Assembly: GCF_000527175.1 (NCBI RefSeq)
Contig: NZ_AZUR01000001.1
Span: forward strand, 2,518,501-2,582,500
Reading direction: 5' to 3'
DNA from: Pseudogulbenkiania sp. MAI-1
GTDB lineage: Bacteria > Pseudomonadota > Gammaproteobacteria > Burkholderiales > Chromobacteriaceae
DNA: 64,000 nt
Shown here: positions 46,935 to 55,220 of the stretch, piece by piece
Numbering within the stretch: position 1 is the stretch's first letter
Layout of the letters: every line of letters starts with the position of its first letter
Notes under the pieces: generated by a model
The model's database searches: none
Told to the model about the DNA's origin: nothing
What the model saw: the letters and a program-made list of their open reading frames with translations, nothing else
Made by a program: the position numbers and the translations under genes

Positions 46935-47125
46935 GCTGACGACTCGTCATTCACGACAACAGCGAGCTCTTTCTTCTTGCGCAGGCGGCGGCGCACCAGA
47001 CGGGTAAACAGCAGGCTGGGAAGCACTGCCAGAAACACGATGATGAAGGCCATGCGGATGGGGCTTTCCTGCACCACCGCCATCATCAGCACCACGTAAA
47101 GCCAACCGATCAGGATCAGATACAT
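46931..47125 (-). CDS. Small inner-membrane protein (64 aa)
   Basis: Two hydrophobic helices (YLILIGWLYVVLMMAVV and FIIVFLAVLPSLLFTRLV) and a basic, then acidic, tail (RRRLRKKKELAVVVNDESSA). No functional family recognised, but length and composition fit a real conserved small membrane protein. The ribosome site is weak. The coding end overlaps the rpsB promoter. Confidence 0.65.
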   Translation of the reverse strand: MYLILIGWLYVVLMMAVVQESPIRMAFIIVFLAVLPSLLFTRLVRRRLRKKKELAVVVNDESSA

Positions 47126-47171
47126 GTCAAGACAACCGTGCGGATTTTCGTTCGAATCAAGGCAAAGGCGC

Positions 47172-47945
47172 TCATTCTAGCCCGGACAGGCGCGCCAGCG
47201 TATCTTGCCGGTAGAACGCCACCAGTTGCCGGTAGACCGCGGGATAGTCTTCGGCCAATCCTTGCGGGCACTCGAAAAACGCCTCGCTCAGCACGGCGAA
47301 GAATTCGGCCGGGCTTTCCGCGGCATAAGGATCGAGCCAGCCCTCCTCCGCCATTTCGCCTTCGCGCTCCAATTGCTGCTGAAAATCGGCATAGGCGGCA
47401 GCCCAGTCATGCGACCACTGCTCCCGGCTCATGCCCTTGTGCAGCGGCGGAAAACCGTTGGCATCGCCATTGAGCATGTCGAGCTTGTGAGCGATTTCGT
47501 GGATCACCACGTTCCAGCCGTCGCGGCCGCTGGAACGCTTCACGTCCGGCCATGACAGAATGACCGGACCATCGAGCCGAGCCTGCCCGATCAGCACGCT
47601 GTCGCCCTCGTGCACCACGCCGCCCGGTTCCATCCAGTGGTCCCGCACCACGAAGGCCGAGGGGTAGAGCACGATCTCTTGCCAGCCGTCCAGCGCCTCC
47701 TTGCCGAGGTTCATCACCGGCAAGGCCATCTGCAGCGTGACCGAGGCGACCATCGCCGGCGTGACCGTCAGCCCGGCCGCCCCGCTGAAGACCTTCTTGC
47801 GGGCAAAAACGCCCGCCAGCGCGGCCAGCCGCACACTTTCATCGGCACTCAGACCGGCCAGCAAGGGCATGCGCGCGGCCTGTTCCAGCAACTGAGCCCG
47901 GCTGGGACCGGCGGCGGAGCGCCGGCCAAAAAAACCAAAAAACAT
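47172..47945 (-). CDS. mtfA: MtfA-like zinc peptidase (M90 family)
   Basis: 257 residues. The zinc site is VIHEIAHKLDMLNGDANG (HEIAH at about 149-153) and a later Glu in AAESPAEFFAVLSEAFFE. MtfA binds and inactivates the Mlc repressor in enterobacteria; whether Mlc exists here is unknown. ATG preceded by GGGAG. Confidence 0.93.
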   Translation of the reverse strand: MFFGFFGRRSAAGPSRAQLLEQAARMPLLAGLSADESVRLAALAGVFARKKVFSGAAGLTVTPAMVASVTLQMALPVMNLGKEALDGWQEIVLYPSAFVVRDHWMEPGGVVHEGDSVLIGQARLDGPVILSWPDVKRSSGRDGWNVVIHEIAHKLDMLNGDANGFPPLHKGMSREQWSHDWAAAYADFQQQLEREGEMAEEGWLDPYAAESPAEFFAVLSEAFFECPQGLAEDYPAVYRQLVAFYRQDTLARLSGLE

Positions 47946-48193
47946 GAAACTCCCGCGTCATTATCACGTCACTCCATGATGCTACACCTTTCTGCCGCCC
48001 CCTCAAGCCCGGGTACAACTGCTCTATCGACGGCAGCCGGCAACGACCGGAAACAGCCCCGGGAGTGCCTCATTCCCCCTTGAAGAAGAGTGCCAGCGCG
48101 ACACGGTGTAGCCCGGCACGATGATATACACGCACGAGGCAAGCGCACTGCACAAGCATCTTTCCGATAATTAACACAACAAAGGGAGGCCCC

Positions 48194-49387
48194 ATGAACG
48201 ATTTGCCGTGGCAATCACTCGCACTGAACCCCCTCGCCGCCTTTGGCATCCTGCTCGCGCTGGGCGTGCTGGGCGGGCAGATCGCCGTCCGCATCGCCAA
48301 GCTGCCGGCCATCACCGGCCACATCCTGAGCGGCCTGATCATCGGCCCTTCCGGCCTCAAGCTGCTGGACCAGCAACTGATCGACGAGGCCGGCCTGTTC
48401 ATCCAGTTGGCGCTCGGCCTGGCCCTGTTCGACATCGGCCGGCGCGTCGACCTGCGCTGGCTGCGCCGGGAAAAAGCATTGTTCATTACCGCCTTGCTGG
48501 CCGGTTTCATCACCTTCGTCGGCCTGCTGGCGTGGCTGACGCTCTCCGGCTTTCCGCTGGCAGCCGCCTCGCTGCTCGCCGCCATCGGCATGGCAACGTC
48601 ACCGGTGGTGGTGTTGGAACTGGCGCGCGAGTGCCGCGCCGAAGGCCAGGTCACCGAACGCCTGCTCGCCAGTACCGGCCTCAACAATTTGTTAAGCCTG
48701 ACGGTGTTCACCTTGGCGCTGTCGTTCACCCACTTCAGCGCCGGCCACGGCGTGGAGGCCTTCATCCTGCAGCCGGCCTGGCTGCTGCTCGGTTCGGCGC
48801 TGCTGGGGGTGGTGGCCGGCCTGCTGGCGATCCGGCTCAACGTCTGGCTGGGCGGCCGCCAGCGCGAGGCGCAAACGGTGCTGATGTTCGGGCTGATCGC
48901 GCTGGTGGTGGGGTTGTCCGGCATGCTCAAGCTGCTGCCGACGCTGGCCATGCTGGTCTTCGGCCTGGCCACACGTAACCTGAAGCACGGCTATACCGTC
49001 GCCGAACCCAGCCTGGCGACGCGCTCCAGCTTCTTCTTCGTCGCCTTCTTCGTGGCTGCCGGGGCGCAGCTGATGCCGCTCCATCTGGCCGCCTTCTGGC
49101 CGACCGCCGTCGGCTTCGTGGTGTTGCGCAGCCTGCTGGCGGCGGGATCGTGGCGGCTGGCCGCCCACCACAACGGCCTGCCCTCGCGCAGCGGCGCCCT
49201 GCTCGGGCTGGGCATGCTGCCGATGTCGGGCAGCACCGTCACGCTGATGGCGATGGGCGCGCTGACCCTACCGGCCGGTGCCGCTGAATTCAGCGGTTTC
49301 ATGCTGTCCGTACTGTGCCTGACGGAGCTGCTAGGCCCTGTCGTCACGCGGTTTGCCTTGCGCAGCGCGCAGGAAACCCGGGAATGA
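48194..49387 (+). CDS. Kef-type cation:proton antiporter (CPA2 family)
   Basis: 397 residues with about 12 membrane helices and no C-terminal TrkA-N/RCK domain. LPAITGHILSGLIIGPSGL (about 37-55) and FIQLALGLALFDIGRRVDL (about 73-91) match the CPA2 transport core. It probably exchanges K+ or Na+ for H+. GGGAGG precedes the ATG. Its stop is 14 bases before the next gene, so the two may be co-transcribed. Confidence 0.92.
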   Translation: MNDLPWQSLALNPLAAFGILLALGVLGGQIAVRIAKLPAITGHILSGLIIGPSGLKLLDQQLIDEAGLFIQLALGLALFDIGRRVDLRWLRREKALFITALLAGFITFVGLLAWLTLSGFPLAAASLLAAIGMATSPVVVLELARECRAEGQVTERLLASTGLNNLLSLTVFTLALSFTHFSAGHGVEAFILQPAWLLLGSALLGVVAGLLAIRLNVWLGGRQREAQTVLMFGLIALVVGLSGMLKLLPTLAMLVFGLATRNLKHGYTVAEPSLATRSSFFFVAFFVAAGAQLMPLHLAAFWPTAVGFVVLRSLLAAGSWRLAAHHNGLPSRSGALLGLGMLPMSGSTVTLMAMGALTLPAGAAEFSGFMLSVLCLTELLGPVVTRFALRSAQETRE

Positions 49388-49401
49388 GAGAGGAGACACC
49401 C

Positions 49402-50535
49402 ATGCTGGAGTTTTCGACCAGCCAAGCGCTGACGCTGGGCGTGGAACTGGAACTGATGATCGTCAACCGCCGCGATTACAATCTGACGCGCGGTTCCGAC
49501 GACCTGTTGCACCTGCTCGGCCGCAGTCCGCACGGCTACGACATCAAGCCGGAAATCACCCAGGGCATGATCGAGATCGGCACCGCGGTGCATACCGACG
49601 TCAACGCCATGCTCGAGGAATTGCTGGCCATCCGCACCCTGCTGGTGAGCACGGCAGAGAAACTCAACCTGGGTCTGGCCGGCGGCGGCTCGCACCCGTT
49701 CCAGCACTGGAGCGAGCAGCGCATCTACCCCAAGGAACGCTACCAGCTGGTTTCCGAGCTGTATGGCTACCTGGCCAAGCAGTTCACCGTCTATGGACAG
49801 CACATCCACATCGGCTGTCCGGACGGCGATACCGCGGTGCGGCTGACGCATTACCTGTCGCGCTATATTCCGCACTTCATCGCCTTGTCGGCATCCTCAC
49901 CCTTCCACCAGGGGGTCGACACGCTGTTCCAGAGCTCGCGCCTGACCAGCGTCAACGCCTTCCCCTTGTCCGGCTCGATGCCGTGCGTCGGCAACTGGGA
50001 CGAGTTCAACGACTACTTCCGCCACATGGCCGACCTGGGCATCGTGGCCAGCATGAAGGACTTCTACTGGGACATCCGCCCCAAGCCGGAATACGGCACG
50101 GTGGAAATCCGCATCTGCGACACGCCGCTGGCGGTGGACACCCCAGTACTGCTGGCGGCCTATGCCCAGATGCTGGCGCGCCAGTGCTTCGAGCAGGACT
50201 GGAACGACATCTCGGCCGAGCGTTACCTGACCTACAGCTACAACCGCTTCCAGGCTTGCCGCTTCGGCTACGACGCGGTACTGGTGGACAGCGCGCAAAA
50301 ACGCCAGAGCAGCCTGCTGGAAGACATGCTGGACACCCTCAACGGACTGTTGCCTCAGGCCCGGGCGCTGGGCATCGAGGCCCAACACTCGGCCCTGCGC
50401 GAACGGGTGCTCAAGCGCCAGCTGGACAGCCACTGGCTGCGCAGCGTCTACGACGAGAGCGGCTCGCTGGCCGAAGTGGTGCGCCGCCAGAGCGAGTTCT
50501 GGATGTACGAGCCGGGAGCGGACAGCGTACACTGA
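49402..50535 (+). CDS. YbdK-type glutamate-cysteine ligase 2 / carboxylate-amine ligase
   Basis: 377 residues, GCS2 family. TLGVELELMIVNRRDYNLT (about 11-29), GGGSHPFQHW, GQHIHIGCPDGDTAVRL (metal/ATP site) and EIRICDTPLAVDTPVLLAAY. E. coli YbdK has weak glutamate-cysteine ligase activity; the true substrate is uncertain. The start at 49402 has AGGAG 8 bases upstream. Confidence 0.92.
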   Translation: MLEFSTSQALTLGVELELMIVNRRDYNLTRGSDDLLHLLGRSPHGYDIKPEITQGMIEIGTAVHTDVNAMLEELLAIRTLLVSTAEKLNLGLAGGGSHPFQHWSEQRIYPKERYQLVSELYGYLAKQFTVYGQHIHIGCPDGDTAVRLTHYLSRYIPHFIALSASSPFHQGVDTLFQSSRLTSVNAFPLSGSMPCVGNWDEFNDYFRHMADLGIVASMKDFYWDIRPKPEYGTVEIRICDTPLAVDTPVLLAAYAQMLARQCFEQDWNDISAERYLTYSYNRFQACRFGYDAVLVDSAQKRQSSLLEDMLDTLNGLLPQARALGIEAQHSALRERVLKRQLDSHWLRSVYDESGSLAEVVRRQSEFWMYEPGADSVH

Positions 50536-50560
50536 CGGGATGTCCAACAGGATGATCCCC

Positions 50561-51346
50561 ATGTCCCTCGATCTGTCCAGCCAGCCCGACCTGTCCCTGC
50601 CCTCGCTGTGGTGCGTGTTCGACGAACAGCGCCTGCTCCTCGTCAACGGCACGCTGCCCGACAGTGATGCCGCCACCTGGCCGCTGACCGAGCGGCTGTT
50701 CCTGGCCCGGCAGGGCGAGGTCAACCTGTTTCAGGGTGAGTTGGTCGGCCCGACCCCGACCGGTGGCGAATGGGTGGGCCTGAGACAAGCGCTGATGCAG
50801 CTGCCGGCGGAACTGGCGCCGGCCCTGGCGCGGGCGGCGCAGTTGCGACAGTTCCGCCGCACCCACCGCTTCTGCGGCCACTGCGCCACGCCGCTGCAGC
50901 AGCATGCCCACGACCAGGGCCGCAGCTGCCCGCATTGCGGCCAGCTCTACTATCCGCGCCTATCGCCGGCAATGATGGTGGCGATCTACCGCGGCCAGGA
51001 GCTGCTGCTGGCGCGCGCCCCGCACTTCACCCCGGGCATCTACAGCGCGCTGGCCGGCTTCGTCGAAGCGGGCGAGACGCTGGAGGAGTGCGTGCACCGC
51101 GAAGCCTTCGAGGAGGTCGGGGTACGGCTGAAGAACCTGCGCTACGTCGGGTCGCAATCGTGGCCGTTCCCCCACTCGCTGATGCTGGCGTTCACGGCCG
51201 AGTACGCCGGTGGCGACATCGTCCCGCAAGCGGGCGAGATCGAGCACGCGGCCTGGTTTCCGATCGACGCCCTGCCCCCCATCCCGCAGTCCCTGTCCAT
51301 CGCCCACTGGCTGATCCGCCACACGGTCACCGAACTGTCGCGCTGA
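50561..51346 (+). CDS. nudC: NADH pyrophosphatase / RNA-decapping Nudix hydrolase
   Basis: 261 residues from the chosen ATG. Zinc ribbon FCGHC...CPHC (about 107-130), Nudix box GFVEAGETLEECVHREAFEE then VGV (about 169-191), and the NADH-specific SQSWPFPHS motif. It removes the NAD cap from RNA and hydrolyses NADH. Starts at 50540 and 50552 are also in frame; 50561 is favoured by AGGA at a normal distance, with moderate certainty. Confidence 0.93.
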   Translation: MSLDLSSQPDLSLPSLWCVFDEQRLLLVNGTLPDSDAATWPLTERLFLARQGEVNLFQGELVGPTPTGGEWVGLRQALMQLPAELAPALARAAQLRQFRRTHRFCGHCATPLQQHAHDQGRSCPHCGQLYYPRLSPAMMVAIYRGQELLLARAPHFTPGIYSALAGFVEAGETLEECVHREAFEEVGVRLKNLRYVGSQSWPFPHSLMLAFTAEYAGGDIVPQAGEIEHAAWFPIDALPPIPQSLSIAHWLIRHTVTELSR

Positions 51347-51367
51347 TCCCGCACCGTCGCTCCCAGC

Positions 51368-51394
51368 TACGTTCATGTCTCATGCATGAACGTA
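51368..51394. repeat. 10-bp inverted repeat after nudC
   Basis: TACGTTCATG / CATGAACGTA with a 7-base loop, between nudC and the chemotaxis receptor. Could be a weak terminator or an operator for the receptor gene. Confidence 0.4.
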
Positions 51395-51479
51395 CGGCGC
51401 GCGCCACTCCCTTAGGATGTGCGAAAAACAACGCCCGCGGGCGGACAACATCGCACCTCCACTACAAAGGGATGGATCA

Positions 51480-53114
51480 ATGGGAAAACTGAAACTGGCA
51501 CAGCGCCTGATGCTGGGCTTTGCCGCCGTCATCGCGCTGCTGGCCCTGGCCTCGGCCTTCACGCTCTACCGCCTGAATGATGTACAAGCGAGCGTCAGCG
51601 AACTGGTCGAATACCGCGCCCCGATCATCGAGCAGGCCCACCAGCTCAACGCCGCCTTGCTCGGCACCAACAACCTGGCACGCACCATTCTGCTGGATAG
51701 CGACGCCGACGGCAGCCAGACCGCCAGGATCAAGGCGATGAGCGAGAGCGGCCAGCGCGCCCAACGCGCCTTTGCGGCGATGCGAGCCCACCTCACCCAC
51801 CCAGACGAACTCGCCCTGCTCGAACCGGTCGGCAAGAGCATGGACGACTACCAGCGCCAGCTCGACAAGCTGACTTCCATCATCGCCCATAGCAAGTGGG
51901 ACGCCGCCGTGATGCTGTCGGAACAGTTGGAGCCCAAGACCCAAGCGCTGGAAAAACAGCTGCACGCGCTGATCGAGCATCAATCGCAGGCGATGGCCGC
52001 CGACAAGGCCGCCACCACCCGCACCCTCGGCAACACGCTGGCCGCATCGGCACTGGCGCTGGCCGTGGGCATCGGCGTCAGCCTGTTCATCGCGCTCTAC
52101 ATGGCGCGCCGCATCATCCGCCAGTTGGGCGGCGAGCCCGACTACGCCCGCAGCGTGATGCGCGAGATCGCCGACGGCAATCTCGGCGTCAAGGTCAAAC
52201 TCGCGGCGGGAGACGACAGTTCCCTGCTCTACCATCTGTCGCTGATGACGCGCGACCTGGCCCAAGCCTTGCGTGCCGTCGAGGCCCACGTCGCCGACAG
52301 TGCCGGCGCCGCCGCCACGCTGCAACAGACCATGCAGCGCATGGTGGGGCGCTCGGAAGAGCAAACCCGGGCCGCCACGGACATGACCGGCGTCATCCAG
52401 CGCATGTCGGAAGGCATCAGGCAACTGCATGGCGGCGCCGGCGAGGCCGAAAGCGCGGCCCGTCACGCCAGCGAAAACGCCCAGCAAGGCGTCGGGGTGA
52501 TTCAGGGAACGGTCCGGGAAATGGATGAGATCACGGCACTGATCCGTTCGACTTCGCACAGCATCAACGAGCTGGGACGGCAGTCGCAGACCATCGACCG
52601 CATCGTCGGTGTGATCCGCGACGTAGCCGATCAGACCAACCTGCTGGCGCTCAACGCCGCCATCGAGGCCGCCCGTGCCGGCGAACAGGGACGCGGCTTC
52701 GCCGTGGTCGCCGACGAGGTGCGCAAGCTGGCCGAGCGCACCGCCGAGGCCACCGGCGACATCGCCACGATGATCGCCGCGATCAGGCAGAGCGCCGAGC
52801 AGGCGGTACACGACATGGAGCGCTCGGTAGAGCGGGCACAGACCGGGGCAAACGAAGGCCAGCGAGCCGGCGAATCGATTCTGGCCATCCACGACGGCAC
52901 CGAGACGGTGGGGCAGCGCGTGCAGGCGATGGCCGCAGCCTTGGCCGAACAGGCACGCTCGGGCGAGCAGGTCGCCGGCGAGGTCGAACGCATCAGTGCG
53001 CTGGCCGACCGCAACCGTCAGGTGGCCGAGGAAGCCGCCACGGCGGCGGAAAGGATGAGCAGCCTCACCAATGCCATCCGCCTGAGCTTTGCCCGCTTCC
53101 GCACCAGCACCTGA
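51480..53114 (+). CDS. Methyl-accepting chemotaxis protein
   Basis: 544 residues. Membrane helix 1 (about 10-30), periplasmic four-helix-type ligand domain (about 35-190), helix 2 (about 190-213), HAMP-like linker (ARRIIRQLGGEPDYARSVMREI), then the cytoplasmic coiled coil whose tip is VADQTNLLALNAAIEAARAG and GRGFAVVADEVRKLAERT. The C-terminus lacks a CheR-binding pentapeptide. AAAGGG precedes the ATG by about 8 bases. Single-gene unit ending at the 53130 terminator. Ligand unknown. Confidence 0.96.
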   Translation: MGKLKLAQRLMLGFAAVIALLALASAFTLYRLNDVQASVSELVEYRAPIIEQAHQLNAALLGTNNLARTILLDSDADGSQTARIKAMSESGQRAQRAFAAMRAHLTHPDELALLEPVGKSMDDYQRQLDKLTSIIAHSKWDAAVMLSEQLEPKTQALEKQLHALIEHQSQAMAADKAATTRTLGNTLAASALALAVGIGVSLFIALYMARRIIRQLGGEPDYARSVMREIADGNLGVKVKLAAGDDSSLLYHLSLMTRDLAQALRAVEAHVADSAGAAATLQQTMQRMVGRSEEQTRAATDMTGVIQRMSEGIRQLHGGAGEAESAARHASENAQQGVGVIQGTVREMDEITALIRSTSHSINELGRQSQTIDRIVGVIRDVADQTNLLALNAAIEAARAGEQGRGFAVVADEVRKLAERTAEATGDIATMIAAIRQSAEQAVHDMERSVERAQTGANEGQRAGESILAIHDGTETVGQRVQAMAAALAEQARSGEQVAGEVERISALADRNRQVAEEAATAAERMSSLTNAIRLSFARFRTST

Positions 53115-53129
53115 AACAGCCGACCCCAC

Positions 53130-53168
53130 ATGGCACGATGCCCCGCTCGTGGCGGGGCATCGTGCCAT
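53130..53168 (+). terminator. Strong terminator after the chemotaxis receptor
   Basis: A perfect 17-bp stem (ATGGCACGATGCCCCGC and its complement) with a 5-base loop, followed by CATTC. Confidence 0.85.
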
Positions 53169-53193
53169 CATTCAAGAAAAACATTAGAGTCGC

Positions 53194-53290
53194 TCACAAA
53201 ACCCAGCGCAGCGGTCTTGGCTAGCCGCGCGGCCACTACAGTACAAGTAGCACGGCAAGACCGCGCAACAACACCAAGAGGGTTTTGTGA
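53194..53290. repeat. Palindromic repeat element (about 97 bp)
   Basis: Outer inverted repeat TCACAAAACCC / GGGTTTTGTGA (53194-53204, 53280-53290), inner pair CGGTCTTG / CAAGACCG (53212-53219, 53256-53263) and a central CTAC agtacaa GTAG hairpin. Its layout (TCACAA ends, a GTAC-containing central hairpin) recalls the pair at 31659 and 32054, but sequence identity is low. Lies between convergent genes. Confidence 0.6.
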
Positions 53291-53297
53291 ACGGTTC

Positions 53298-54755
53298 TTA
53301 GTCGCGCACCGGCACCGCCGCCAGCACGGCCTGCAGCAGACGCCAGGCGTGGCCGACCGTCTCGACCCGCACGCGCTCGCCCGGCGCATGGGCGCCGCGG
53401 ATGTCGGGGCCGAACGACACCATGTCCATGTGCGGGTACTTGCTGCCCAGGATGCCGCACTCCAGCCCGGCGTGGATGACCTTGACCTCGGCGCGGCGGC
53501 CGTATTCGCGCTCGTAGACCTGCTGGAACAGCTCCAGCAGCGGTGACTGCGGGTTCGGTGCCCAGCCGGGATACTCGCCTTCCCGCTCCACGGCGGCACC
53601 GATCAGGCCGAACAGACTCTCGATCTCGCCGGCCAGTTGCCGTGCCCCGCTATCCAGCAGCGAGCGCACCATGAAGCTGGCGAACAGCTTGCCCTGATCC
53701 AGCACGATCACCCCCAGGTTATTGGAGGTTTCCACCACGCCCGGCACGCGCCGGCTCATGCGGCGCACTCCATGCGGGGCGGCGTGCAAGGCGGCGAAGA
53801 TGGTGCGCTGGTCGGCCAAGGCCATTACCCCACTGGCCGAAGCCGGCTCCAGCGCCAGCGTCACGCCTTCATCCACGCCGGCCAGTTCGAAACGCACCGC
53901 CTGCTGGAAGGCGTCCAGCCGGGCCGCCAGCCGCTCGGTTTTGGCAACGGGGTAGGCCACCACGGCAAAGGCCTCGCGCGCCAGCGCATTGCGCGCCGAG
54001 CCCCCCCGGAACGACACCACGCGCAGCGCCAACTCGTCTTCCAGTTCGCGAACGAGACGGATCAGCAGCTTGTTGGCGTTGCCGCGCTCCTCGTGGATGT
54101 CCACGCCGGAGTGTCCGCCACGCAGCCCCTTGAGCGCGAGCCGGCCGACGGCGTAACCGGGAGGCAGTTCCTCGACCGCGTAGCCCCGCGAGACGTTGAC
54201 GTCCACCCCGCCGGCACAGCCGAGAAAGAACTCGCCCCAGTCCTCGGTATCGATGTTGATCAGCAGATCGCCGTTGAGCAGATCCGGCTCCAGGCCGAGC
54301 GCCCCGCCCATGCCGGCCTCCTCGTCGACGGTCAGCAGCACCTCGAGCGGGCCGTGGGCCAGGGTGTCGCTCGCCAGGGCCGCCAGCGACAGCGCTACGC
54401 CGATGCCGTTGTCGGCACCCAGCGTGGTGTTCTCCGCCACCAGCCAGCCATCGCGCAGCACGGGACGGATCGGGTCCTTGAAAAAGTCGTGATCAGTGCC
54501 GGAATCGGCCTGGCACACCATGTCCAGATGCCCCTGCAGCACCACGCCGCGGCGGTTTTCCATGCCGGGGGTAGCCGGCTTCTTGATGATCAGGTTACCG
54601 GCACGGTCCACCCGCGTGGCGAGGCCATTCAGTTCGGCCCAGCCCTGCAGATAGTCGCGCAGCTGCTGTTCGTGCTTGGAGGGGCGAGGGATCTCGCACA
54701 AGGTCTGGAAGTGCTCCCACACTTCGCGGGGTTCGAGTTCTGCAATGGGTGTCAC
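53298..54755 (-). CDS. pepD: Cytosol non-specific dipeptidase (aminoacyl-histidine dipeptidase)
   Basis: 485 residues, M20 family. VVLQGHLDMVCQADSGTDHD, the bridging Asp in TLGADNGIGVALSL, the catalytic Glu pair in LLTVDEEAGMGGALGLE, NIDTEDWGEFFLGCAGG and a late His in HAWRLLQ. The start is a GTG with AGGA 8 bases upstream. It breaks down dipeptides, including those with N-terminal beta-alanine or His at the second place. Confidence 0.95.
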   Translation of the reverse strand: MTPIAELEPREVWEHFQTLCEIPRPSKHEQQLRDYLQGWAELNGLATRVDRAGNLIIKKPATPGMENRRGVVLQGHLDMVCQADSGTDHDFFKDPIRPVLRDGWLVAENTTLGADNGIGVALSLAALASDTLAHGPLEVLLTVDEEAGMGGALGLEPDLLNGDLLINIDTEDWGEFFLGCAGGVDVNVSRGYAVEELPPGYAVGRLALKGLRGGHSGVDIHEERGNANKLLIRLVRELEDELALRVVSFRGGSARNALAREAFAVVAYPVAKTERLAARLDAFQQAVRFELAGVDEGVTLALEPASASGVMALADQRTIFAALHAAPHGVRRMSRRVPGVVETSNNLGVIVLDQGKLFASFMVRSLLDSGARQLAGEIESLFGLIGAAVEREGEYPGWAPNPQSPLLELFQQVYEREYGRRAEVKVIHAGLECGILGSKYPHMDMVSFGPDIRGAHAPGERVRVETVGHAWRLLQAVLAAVPVRD

Positions 54756-55220
54756 GTCGGGTCCTAACGCATGGCCGGCACAGGCTCATGGCCCTGCCGG
54801 GTGGGCCTGGTAAGAAAATGTTATAGGTGTTTTCTATGCCCAATCGACTCTAGCATGCTCTCCGCCAGAGTGTCATGAAGACAAAAAACTCGGCCGAAGA
54901 CGACTGTCTTGCTGTCCCTTCGACCGAGCCACTCTCCACCTTCCACGGTGCCGCCTCCAGCCCCCTCATCCGAGGACCACATCCAGCAGGCGTATACCTG
55001 GTCTTATCGGCGCCAACCCAGCAATGACGCGGCTCTCAGACGAACGAAACGAAGTTCCTCCATGCCAACAACCCGGAGGTTCCAGCATATCGGCAACACA
55101 CCCCGCGGCAACAATTCCAAGACCCCTGCCTGCGCTTTGACCCGGCGAAAACATGTGCGCGCCGTGCGCCAGTGACCCTATTACCAAGCAATAGCAATAA
55201 ACCGACTACATAACGAAATA
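54756..55220. other. 465-bp spacer without a supported gene
   Basis: Between the Atm1-type exporter and pepD, both on the minus strand. It holds the pepD promoter region near its left end, a minus-strand terminator at 54880-54928, and about 290 bases between that terminator and the exporter stop with no credible open frame. This could be a long 3' UTR or a small RNA. Confidence 0.4.
54880..54928 (-). terminator. Minus-strand terminator in the exporter-pepD spacer
   Basis: CTCGGTCGAAG / CTTCGGCCGAG (one mismatch) with a 16-18-base loop, then TTTTTTG on the minus strand. Terminates either the exporter transcript after a 290-base tail or an unrecognised RNA. Confidence 0.7.

Noticed and set aside
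54909..55175. 88-codon plus-strand frame in the exporter-pepD spacer
   Set aside because: No ribosome site, proline/serine/arginine-rich composition and no recognisable family; it also opposes a probable minus-strand terminator.
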